In this document: positions 1 to 5,016 of the stretch, one piece after another
Position numbering within the stretch: the stretch's first letter is position 1
Layout: each line of letters begins with the position of its first letter
Assembly (NCBI GenBank): GCA_011057845.1
Contig: DSDB01000069.1
Coordinates: 1-5,016 of the forward strand
Source of the DNA: Phycisphaerales bacterium
Lineage (GTDB): Bacteria > Planctomycetota > Phycisphaerae > Sedimentisphaerales > Anaerobacaceae
Direction: 5' to 3'
DNA: 5,016 bases
Program-made: the position numbers and the translations under genes
Notes under the pieces: model-generated
Told to the model about the DNA's origin: nothing
The model's input: only the letters and a program-made list of their open reading frames with translations
Databases searched by the model: none

Positions 1-708
1 CGTGCGAATCTGCGCCAGTGGAACTTTGTGGCTTCCATGTACGCCGGCGAGAGTAACGGCCTGCTCTGGATGTCCGCCCCCGGCACTCCGGGCTATTGGT
101 TCGTCCGGTATATGAACCGAGACCTTCGCGACTGGAAGAAGAACAAGACATGGTTTTGCGCCTCGGCTGCCCAGCCAATCATCGACGAGCAGGACGTCAC
201 GCTGGCCACTTTCAACATTTATAACGCCTGGGGCATATTTGAAAAGGGCAACTGCCCGCCCAACGGCGTCGCCGGCAGCTACGGCTTCAACGGTTATTGC
301 CTCAAACCACTGGCCACCGCGACTACGTACGCCACCTCCGGCACCTACGAGGGTGGTGTGTCCTTCAGCGAAGGCTGGCATAAGGTGGACAGCGTCCAGA
401 ACGCCAACAACGTCCCCTGGTTCACCGAGGCCCTGCGGTTCGACCTGTGGCCCTTGCCCACCCACGCCCCGGCCACCAACGAATTCGAGGCCTGGTCCGG
501 CAACAACATGGCCCGCTGCTGCATCAACCGCCACCAGGGCTTCGTCAACACCGCCTTCCTCGACTGGTCCGCCCGCAGCGTCGGCCTCAAGGAACTGTGG
601 ACCCTCAAGTGGCACCGCAGCTTCAACACCATGGGCCCTTGGACCCAGGCCGGCGGCGTCGTGGGGTCCAACTGGCCCGAATGGATCCGCCGATTCACCG
701 ACTACTGA
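1..708 (+). CDS. Prepilin-like H-X9-DG-type secreted protein, C-terminal part (5' end outside window)
   Basis: The frame is open from base 1, so the GTG at 28 is probably an internal valine and the true start lies off the left edge; 235 residues are visible. Diagnostic features are near the end. Window residues 178-189 read H, nine residues, then D-W, a variant of the H-X9-DG motif of planctomycetal prepilin-like proteins. It is followed by VGLKELWTLKWHRSF and a Trp-rich tail ending WPEWIRRFTDY, which I recognise as a recurrent C-terminus in this group. The family normally has an N-terminal pilin-type helix cleaved by prepilin peptidase; that part is not seen here. The central region is rich in aromatic residues and Asn/Gly, as in exported globular pseudopilin domains. 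The next gene is of the same class, 23 bases downstream, so the two are probably co-transcribed. The function of these proteins is unknown; they are often present in many copies per genome. The family call is fairly sure, the role is not. Confidence 0.8.
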   Translation, partial: RANLRQWNFVASMYAGESNGLLWMSAPGTPGYWFVRYMNRDLRDWKKNKTWFCASAAQPIIDEQDVTLATFNIYNAWGIFEKGNCPPNGVAGSYGFNGYCLKPLATATTYATSGTYEGGVSFSEGWHKVDSVQNANNVPWFTEALRFDLWPLPTHAPATNEFEAWSGNNMARCCINRHQGFVNTAFLDWSARSVGLKELWTLKWHRSFNTMGPWTQAGGVVGSNWPEWIRRFTDY

Positions 709-716
709 TAACACCC

Positions 717-724
717 AAAGGGGG
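717..724 (+). promoter_or_regulatory. Ribosome binding site of the second prepilin-like gene
   Basis: AAAGGGGG lies seven bases before the ATG at 732, inside the 23-base gap after the previous stop. It fixes the start codon of the downstream gene and fits translation within a shared transcript. Confidence 0.65.
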
Positions 725-731
725 TACAACC

Positions 732-986
732 ATGACAAGACGCCGACCCGACGCCTTCACACTCATTGAACTGCTGGTGGTTATCGCCATCATCGCCGTG
801 CTGATGGCCGTCCTGATGCCGGCGCTGAATCGCGCCCGCGAACAGGGCAAGCGCGCCGCCTGCATGGGCAACCTCAAGCAACTGACCCTCGCCTGGATCA
901 TGTACGCCATGGACAACGACGACAAGCTCGTCAACGGCGACACGGAGGAGTACACGGCGATGTACCAGCCCGGCCCTGCCCTTTGA
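732..986 (+). CDS. Prepilin-like H-X9-DG-type protein, N-terminal part, ended by an in-frame TGA
   Basis: This 84-codon frame starts at an ATG with a good Shine-Dalgarno. Residues 1-8 are a short basic leader (MTRRRPDA), followed by FTLIELLVVIAIIAVLMAVL. This is a classic class III prepilin signal: prepilin peptidase would cut between A8 and F9, and E13 is the Glu5 of the mature pilin. A8 replaces the usual Gly. The helix continues through MPALNRAREQGKRAACMGNLKQL, typical of planctomycetal pseudopilins, then WIMYAMDNDDKLVNGD. A normal family member runs on for roughly 200 more residues, so 84 is too short. The missing part lies immediately downstream in the +1 frame (985-1542). Joined at the stop, the two give a protein of about 269 residues. 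The TGA at 984-986 therefore looks like the result of a frameshift, an assembly error or a recoding site. The protein is predicted to be anchored by its N-terminal helix and exposed outside the inner membrane. Confidence 0.85.
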   Translation: MTRRRPDAFTLIELLVVIAIIAVLMAVLMPALNRAREQGKRAACMGNLKQLTLAWIMYAMDNDDKLVNGDTEEYTAMYQPGPAL

Positions 987-987
987 G
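981..987 (+). other. Frame junction CTT TGA G, candidate +1 slip site or indel scar
   Basis: The upstream frame reads CTT then stop TGA. Skipping one T gives CTT then GAG, and the new frame stays open to 1542. CUU UGA followed by any base is the slip sequence of the prfB +1 frameshift. In prfB the efficient site also has a Shine-Dalgarno-like element three bases before CUU. Here the nearest purine-rich element is GGAGGAG at 944-950, about 30 bases away and too distant for the known mechanism. The frame change could also lie anywhere between about 886, where the second frame opens, and 986; protein content favours about 955-986. A one-base indel in the C-rich run 969-984 explains the data equally well. 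Confidence 0.4.
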
Positions 988-1542
988 AAATCCCACTACG
1001 GCGAACCGGCCTGGGTCAAGAAGGACTGGGCCGAGACGGGCATCGAGAAGCAGCAGGAGGCCATCCGCAGAGGCGCCCTGTATCCCTATTCCCGCGAGAT
1101 CAAGCTCTATCGCTGTCCGGTCGCCCGCCTGAGCCAGGATGAGTGGCGGATGTACAACATCATGGACTCCATGAACTGCAAGAACTGGGACAGCATGGGC
1201 GCCACCATGAAGAAACGCCTCTCGAAGATCAAGAACCCAACCTATCGGGCGGTATTCCTCGAAGACGGCGGCACGCGGCGAAGCGCCCTCGGCGGCTGGA
1301 CCGTGTACACCAATGAATACAAGTGGTGGGACCCCCCGCCGGTTCGCCATAGCGACGGCACTACCTGGTCGTTTGTCGACGGCCATGCTGTCTACCGCAA
1401 GTGGACGGACCAGCGGACCATCGTCTTCGGGTCCAAGGACCCACCGACCGCCTTCTCCGAAGTCCAGACCGGCAACGAGGACATCGCCTGGGCCGCCTAT
1501 GCCTGCTGGGGCGAAGACTCCCGACTGCCCTGGCAACAATAA
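985..1542 (+). CDS. Prepilin-like H-X9-DG-type protein, C-terminal part in the +1 frame
   Basis: This is the continuation of the gene that starts at 732, shifted by +1. About 185 codons are open from 985, and the frame is open back to 886. The first in-frame ATG is at 1150, with no clear ribosome binding site, so independent translation is unlikely. Coding character begins well before that ATG: KSHYGEPAWVKKDW and GALYPYSREIKLYRCP are typical of the middle of these proteins. Further on, MDSMNCKNW, the basic stretch TMKKRLSKIKNP and VFLEDGG match the family pattern. The segment RHSDGTTWSFVDGHAVYRKW contains a canonical H-X9-DG motif (His, nine residues, Asp-Gly). The tail FSEVQTGNEDIAWAAYACWGE resembles other family C-termini. 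Preservation of all these parts argues for a recent frameshift, an assembly error or recoding, not for an old decayed pseudogene. Its stop is 45 bases from the stop of the convergent gene. Confidence 0.75.
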   Translation, partial: EKSHYGEPAWVKKDWAETGIEKQQEAIRRGALYPYSREIKLYRCPVARLSQDEWRMYNIMDSMNCKNWDSMGATMKKRLSKIKNPTYRAVFLEDGGTRRSALGGWTVYTNEYKWWDPPPVRHSDGTTWSFVDGHAVYRKWTDQRTIVFGSKDPPTAFSEVQTGNEDIAWAAYACWGEDSRLPWQQ

Positions 1543-1587
1543 CGCAACTATCTCACGCCCAACGCGACCCGCCGACGATAGACGGAC

Positions 1588-3918
1588 TCACTTTCGCACG
1601 TCAAACGTTCGGTACCGCACATTGCCCGCCGCATCGGCCACCCGCACCGCGATCACGTGCTCGCCCGGCCTCAGATCCGTCACAACGATTCGGAAATCCT
1701 CCTGCCGCGTATCGAACACCAGATCCTCCGGCACGGTCCCGATCCAGTCGCTCTGGCTGTTGACCGTGTACTGCACCTCGCCAATCATGCTCAGCGCATC
1801 GACCACACGAAACGTCAGCGTCGCCGTCGAGCCTTCGACCTCCAGCGACGTCCGCCGGAACCGCGGGGCGGTATTATCCACGACAACCGGCTCGCTCACA
1901 CGGCTGGCGGTCAGCTTCGTGGTGCTCGTGTTGCTCCGCTCGTCGTCGGCCGTTACGCGAATCTCGTAGCGGCCGTCCTCCACGGTCCGCCCGTCCCATT
2001 CGATATTGTCGGCGGTCAGGCCCTTGCGCATCTCAATCCAGCGGCTGCGTCCGCGAAGGCGGAAGTCCACGCGGTACACCAGCGTATCGCCGTTGCTGTC
2101 GGAAGCCCGCCACGAGACCTTGAAGAACCCGTCCTTGCCGGGCGCCTTCAGCGGCACTACGTTGACGGCCTCGACCCGCGGCGCGACGTTCGGCACCGTG
2201 TTGGCCACCGCCACCTCCCGGATCACCGGCCCGCGCGAGCCGTCGCCCCGCAGCACAAGCTTGTACTGGTAGAATCGACCCAGCGGGCCGGGCAACCGCA
2301 CGGGGCCATCGACCGGCCGCAGCCGGCTCCATGGCGAAAACGCCGGATCGTTCACATCCCCCACGTTGCCCATGCGCGACGCCGCCAGCACCGTGCAGCC
2401 CTCCGGGATATCCGCCTCGATCTGCAGCTTGCCCCAGTCCGCCGGCTGGCCGGCGTCGATCAACTCCGAGAGGTATTCGCCCTCGGACCTCAACCGCCCG
2501 GACAGTTTCACCAGCCGGGCCGGATTGGCCGTACCGACATAGACCTCCCGCCCGGCCGTCGCCACGGCCGTGATCTGCGATGCCTGCTCATCCTCAAAGA
2601 CAATCGACGACGTCTCCGAAGTCGGATGGACCCGGTACAACCGTGCCTTGTTGCCCGTGCCCACGAGCAGATCCTGCTCCTGCGCCGCCAGATTGAAGAA
2701 CACGGCCACCTCGCGGAACACGTCCTTGACGAACCCGCGCCCCGTAATCCGATACACGTAACTGCCCCGTGGCGGCGGCGTCATCGCGGCCGGCAGGGCG
2801 GCCCGAGCCGGCGCGGCCTCCTGCGTCTTCTGGCCGGAGTTGGCGATCTCCAGCGTCCGCCCGCCGCTCATCTGCTCGGCGCCGCCGTCGCCGCCCTCAT
2901 CCGGGGCGGCCTCCACGTCCGGCCGACCCGACGACGGGCTCTGGGCCGCGAACCGCGACTGTGTCTCGACGATCTGCGCCGACGTCGTGGCCGCATACAG
3001 CTCATCGGGGCCGGCGACCAGCAATGCCGTAACCTCCGGCTGGTCGCTGTCGAACAGCACCGTCGCCGTCTTTGCCTGTGGGTCGATCCGGTAAATCAGG
3101 CCCCGCGTATCGCTGCCGGCGTAGACAATCCCTTTGTCATCGATGGCCAGCGAGAGGATCCCCTTGTCCGGGCTGTCGTAGATAACCTCCGGCGCGCCGC
3201 CCGCCGAGTCCAGCCGGTACACCTTGCCCTGCGGCCCCGTGCCCAGGTAGATATTGCCCGCCTTGTCCACGGCTATCGCAAAGATGTAGCGCGCCCCGCC
3301 CGGCTCGAAAATCACCTTCAACTGCCCATCCTCCAGGCGGCACAACCGGCAACTCTTGCCGCTGATGCCCACCAGCAGCCGACCCGAGGCATCTTGCCCC
3401 ATCGCAAAGATATGCTCATTCGACAGATACTCCTTCTGCTCCACCACCGCCCCCGGCCGGTTCGCATCACCCGCCGCCTCGCCCGGGCCGTTGGCATCGC
3501 CCGCCTGCTCAACCGGGGTGGCATCCCTTCGCACAGCGAAGGGATGGTCTGGACCAGCCTCTCCCTTTCCGCTATCCGACACCGGATAGATTCTCCGCAA
3601 CCGCCCCGCCCGATACTCGTACACGCCCCCGTTCGGACTGGTCCCCACGTACACCGTATCCCCGCTGACCCACAGGCAGTTGATCGACCAGACATCCGCG
3701 AACGCAGCGACCAGCACCTCGGTCGCCGGGCCCAGTTCCAGCGTCCCCCGCGATCCCACCACGACGCCGTCCGTGCGGCCCTTGAGCAGTTCCGCGCGCT
3801 CCCGGTGCCGCACAATCCGACTCGTGACGGCCCATGCCTGCCCCCAGGGGCCCCCCAGCGCAAGGGCCGCCGCCATCAGTCCAACCGCCAATCTCATCTG
3901 TCGCCGTTCAAGCCTCAT
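1588..3918 (-). CDS. Exported seven-bladed beta-propeller protein with C-terminal Ig/FN3-like domains
   Basis: This complete 776-residue protein is of unknown function. Residues 1-30 form a Sec signal peptide: basic start, hydrophobic core LAVGLMAAALALGG-like, and AWA before V31 as a signal peptidase I site. Seven propeller blades can be read at about 74-115, 166-207, 208-250, 251-292, 293-405, 406-444 and 445-480. They repeat a pattern of small/hydrophobic strand, Y-V/L-G-T and V/LYR, for example NIYLGTGPQGKVYRLD and IVYAGSDTRGLIYRID. Blade 5 is interrupted by a low-complexity insert (about 321-383), and an insert of about 50 residues separates blades 1 and 2. Residues 485-575, with SRMGNVGDVNDPAFSPWS and FYQYKLVLRGDG, resemble a jelly-roll or discoidin-like segment seen after such propellers in Acidobacteria and Planctomycetes (from memory). 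An FN3-like domain (577-675, with DSNGD) and an Ig-like domain (680-776, with DNTAP and DAAGN) follow. The start at 3918 is preferred over the Met at codon 8 because AAAGGG precedes it. It follows the S55-type gene by 15 bases. Likely periplasmic or surface-exposed; ligand unknown. Homologues may be annotated as WD40-like or hypothetical. Confidence 0.85.
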   Translation of the reverse strand: MRLERRQMRLAVGLMAAALALGGPWGQAWAVTSRIVRHRERAELLKGRTDGVVVGSRGTLELGPATEVLVAAFADVWSINCLWVSGDTVYVGTSPNGGVYEYRAGRLRRIYPVSDSGKGEAGPDHPFAVRRDATPVEQAGDANGPGEAAGDANRPGAVVEQKEYLSNEHIFAMGQDASGRLLVGISGKSCRLCRLEDGQLKVIFEPGGARYIFAIAVDKAGNIYLGTGPQGKVYRLDSAGGAPEVIYDSPDKGILSLAIDDKGIVYAGSDTRGLIYRIDPQAKTATVLFDSDQPEVTALLVAGPDELYAATTSAQIVETQSRFAAQSPSSGRPDVEAAPDEGGDGGAEQMSGGRTLEIANSGQKTQEAAPARAALPAAMTPPPRGSYVYRITGRGFVKDVFREVAVFFNLAAQEQDLLVGTGNKARLYRVHPTSETSSIVFEDEQASQITAVATAGREVYVGTANPARLVKLSGRLRSEGEYLSELIDAGQPADWGKLQIEADIPEGCTVLAASRMGNVGDVNDPAFSPWSRLRPVDGPVRLPGPLGRFYQYKLVLRGDGSRGPVIREVAVANTVPNVAPRVEAVNVVPLKAPGKDGFFKVSWRASDSNGDTLVYRVDFRLRGRSRWIEMRKGLTADNIEWDGRTVEDGRYEIRVTADDERSNTSTTKLTASRVSEPVVVDNTAPRFRRTSLEVEGSTATLTFRVVDALSMIGEVQYTVNSQSDWIGTVPEDLVFDTRQEDFRIVVTDLRPGEHVIAVRVADAAGNVRYRTFDVRK
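3442..3501 (-). repeat. Degenerate 30-bp tandem repeat (two units) in the blade 1-2 linker
   Basis: Two adjacent 30-base units, 3472-3501 and 3442-3471, agree at about 22 of 30 positions by eye. They encode GDANGPGEAA and GDANRPGAVV (residues 140-159). They lie in the Gly/Ala/Pro-rich linker between propeller blades 1 and 2, which suggests expansion of a flexible loop by local duplication. Confidence 0.5.
3522..3546. repeat. Perfect inverted repeat, 11-bp arms and 3-base loop, inside the propeller gene
   Basis: CATCCCTTCGC (3522-3532), loop ACA (3533-3535), then GCGAAGGGATG (3536-3546) is an exact reverse complement. The next flanking bases do not pair. It encodes residues 125-133 of the propeller protein (from HPFAVRRDA), in the variable linker after blade 1. 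No T-run follows on either strand, so it is not a normal terminator. It could be a REP-like dispersed palindrome that settled in a tolerant loop, an mRNA hairpin, or chance. Confidence 0.6.
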
Positions 3919-3922
3919 ATCA

Positions 3923-3929
3923 TCCCTTT
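3923..3929 (-). promoter_or_regulatory. Ribosome binding site of the propeller gene
   Basis: On the - strand AAAGGGA precedes the ATG at 3918, with four to five bases between. It fills most of the 15-base gap after the stop of the upstream gene (TAG, 3934-3936). This supports the first ATG over the Met at codon 8, before which only a weak GGCG is seen, and fits coupled translation of the two genes. Confidence 0.6.
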
Positions 3930-3933
3930 GACG

Positions 3934-5016
3934 CTACTTCTCCACGGTAATCTCAACTACACTTCTATCCAGAACCACCGCACCGATATCGCGGCTGTCC
4001 TGGACCCACTGCCGATACGGCAGCATCGTCAGCGTCCGTCCCGGGCTCTGCATGACCAGGGCTTTGGTCGCCGGCAGGTCCGGTAACTCCTGCGTCTCGA
4101 CGGTCACGCCGCCGGCCGGCAGCATCAGGATGCAATACAGCCGGCTGCGCTCGATATTCAGCAGGTCGTTCAGCGCCGTCATCAGGCCCTCGATGCTCTG
4201 CGCCACCAGCCGGTGCGGCGCATTCTTGCGGAGGAAATCCTCATATCCATACGCCCCGCAGACCAGTATCCCGTATTTACCCGGCTTGAGATTCTCCGGA
4301 ACGGCCATCTCAAACCGGTGCCTCCGCTTGCCCGCCAGGACCGATTCGACAATCACCTCCACCGGTACTCGTTGCCCGGGGCGGACCTGCGTGTCCGCCA
4401 CCTCCACCGACCATATCCGCGAGACCATCGTCCGCGGCGTCACGGTCACCTCGAAGTCAACGGACTCAACATCCAGAATCTCATAGGGGTTGTTCATCAC
4501 CATCTCGATGATCCCGCCGACCTCCGCCATCGCTTCCGACAGGGCCGAGCCCGTCGATACATTGGCGAACTTCACGCGCCGGTCCCCCGCAAGGCCGATC
4601 GACGCCCGGTAGGCGACGCTGTGCTCCGGCGGCAGATCGCCCATCCGAAGCGCCGCTCCCGACACCGCCGCCCGCACCACTGCCGCCGTCAGCATCCGGT
4701 TCCGCGCCACGCGGCATTCATAGCGCCGCGGCGCGACGTCGTTGAACCGATGCACCGTGATCGTCAGCGGAAAGCTCCCGGCCTCGACGCCCATCCGCCC
4801 CACGACCGCCGAGGCTGCATCCTGACGCAGCGCCCCAATGGTGCGACCCACGCTGGCCAGCTTGAACGACCGCTCCAGATTCGAGACCACCGTATGGACC
4901 CGGCCGGTCGCTATCGGCAGGTCCACATCGCCATAGCCCAGGAAACCATGCCCGAAGCCATAGACCGTATCACCCACAACCTCCGTTACCGTGCCCTGCA
5001 CGCTGATGGAGATATC
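3934..5016 (-). CDS. SpoIVB peptidase S55-domain protein, C-terminal part (5' end outside window)
   Basis: The frame is open to the right edge. The GTG at 5001 is an internal valine: the bases beyond it encode DISIS, giving DISISVQGTVTEVVGD, which matches the family. 360 residues are visible. Residues 8-34 hold the S55 signature GTVTEVVGDTVYGFGHGF and VDLPIATG; His23 (4948-4950) is the conserved His of the GFGH motif. Next come HTVVSNLERSFKLAS and GRMGVEAGSFPLTITV, typical of bacterial S55-domain proteins outside spore formers. In these proteins the serine motif (GMSGSP type) lies N-terminal, so it should be outside the window and activity cannot be judged here. Residues about 195-255 look Ig-like (VRPGQRVPVEVIVES, ENLKPGKYGILVCG). 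A helical stretch follows (260-290), then ELPDLPATKA (310-319) and a C-terminal strand ending EITVEK. Probably an exported or envelope protein, in an operon with the propeller gene 15 bases downstream. B. subtilis SpoIVB is a sporulation signalling protease; no sporulation role is implied here. Confidence 0.8.
   Translation of the reverse strand, partial: DISISVQGTVTEVVGDTVYGFGHGFLGYGDVDLPIATGRVHTVVSNLERSFKLASVGRTIGALRQDAASAVVGRMGVEAGSFPLTITVHRFNDVAPRRYECRVARNRMLTAAVVRAAVSGAALRMGDLPPEHSVAYRASIGLAGDRRVKFANVSTGSALSEAMAEVGGIIEMVMNNPYEILDVESVDFEVTVTPRTMVSRIWSVEVADTQVRPGQRVPVEVIVESVLAGKRRHRFEMAVPENLKPGKYGILVCGAYGYEDFLRKNAPHRLVAQSIEGLMTALNDLLNIERSRLYCILMLPAGGVTVETQELPDLPATKALVMQSPGRTLTMLPYRQWVQDSRDIGAVVLDRSVVEITVEK

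Noticed and set aside
239..769. A 176-codon + strand frame overlapping the first gene.
   Set aside because: It is a Pro/Thr/Ser/Ala-rich off-frame translation with no motif, overlapping the well supported prepilin-like frame.
944..950. GGAGGAG as an internal Shine-Dalgarno driving either frameshifting at 981 or restart of the second half.
   Set aside because: It is about 30 bases from the slip site, far from the three-base spacing in prfB, and no start codon in the second frame lies at a suitable distance.
931..1539. A 202-codon - strand frame over the split prepilin-like gene.
   Set aside because: It is Gly/Ala/Val-rich shadow sequence without motifs; the + strand carries clear family motifs through the same bases.
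1543..1587. Possible bidirectional terminator between the convergent genes.
   Set aside because: The 45 bases show no convincing GC stem with a T-run on either strand, only short weak complementarity around CCGCCGACG/GACGG.
1657..4086. An 809-codon open frame on the + strand, longer than the propeller gene it lies antisense to.
   Set aside because: It is a shadow of high G+C coding on the other strand: Arg/Pro/His-rich, no recognisable domain, no ribosome binding site, and it runs across the junction of two real genes. The - strand reading has a signal peptide, blade repeats and Ig-like domains.
4999..5001. GTG as the start of the S55-domain gene.
   Set aside because: The frame stays open to the window edge and the extra DISIS residues continue the family signature, so the start and serine motif are expected outside the window.

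Overview
The window is about 63% G+C by eye and holds four genes or gene parts in two convergent pairs. I infer a member of the Planctomycetota, probably a Phycisphaerae/Sedimentisphaerales-type lineage and possibly a metagenome-derived contig. The basis is tandem secreted proteins of the prepilin-like H-X9-DG class with C-termini typical of that group, and a SpoIVB-S55-type protein beside a large exported beta-propeller protein. This rests on remembered family features, not on a search.

Left half, + strand (1-1542). The C-terminal part of one H-X9-DG-type prepilin-like protein enters from the left edge and stops at 708. A second prepilin-like gene starts 23 bases later behind a strong Shine-Dalgarno. 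It is split: the N-terminal pilin-like part ends at a TGA at 984-986, and the remainder, including its H-X9-DG motif, continues in the +1 frame to 1542. The stop sits in CTT TGA G, which matches the slip sequence of the prfB (RF2) programmed +1 frameshift. The close SD-like stimulator known from prfB is missing. An indel mutation, an assembly error and real recoding are all open, and this is the most interesting point in the window.

Right half, - strand (1588-5016). Two closely spaced genes are read right to left. The upstream gene runs off the right edge and encodes the C-terminal part of a SpoIVB-peptidase-S55-domain protein. Fifteen bases after its stop begins a complete 776-residue exported protein with a signal peptide, a probable seven-bladed beta-propeller, a jelly-roll-like segment and two Ig/FN3-like C-terminal domains. 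The pair probably forms an operon for extracytoplasmic proteins of unknown function. The linker between propeller blades 1 and 2 carries a perfect 11-bp-arm inverted repeat and a degenerate 30-bp tandem repeat.

The convergent pairs are separated by 45 bases with no convincing terminator. I see no RNA genes, CRISPR, insertion sequence or transposase, and no promoter region, because both operons begin outside the window.
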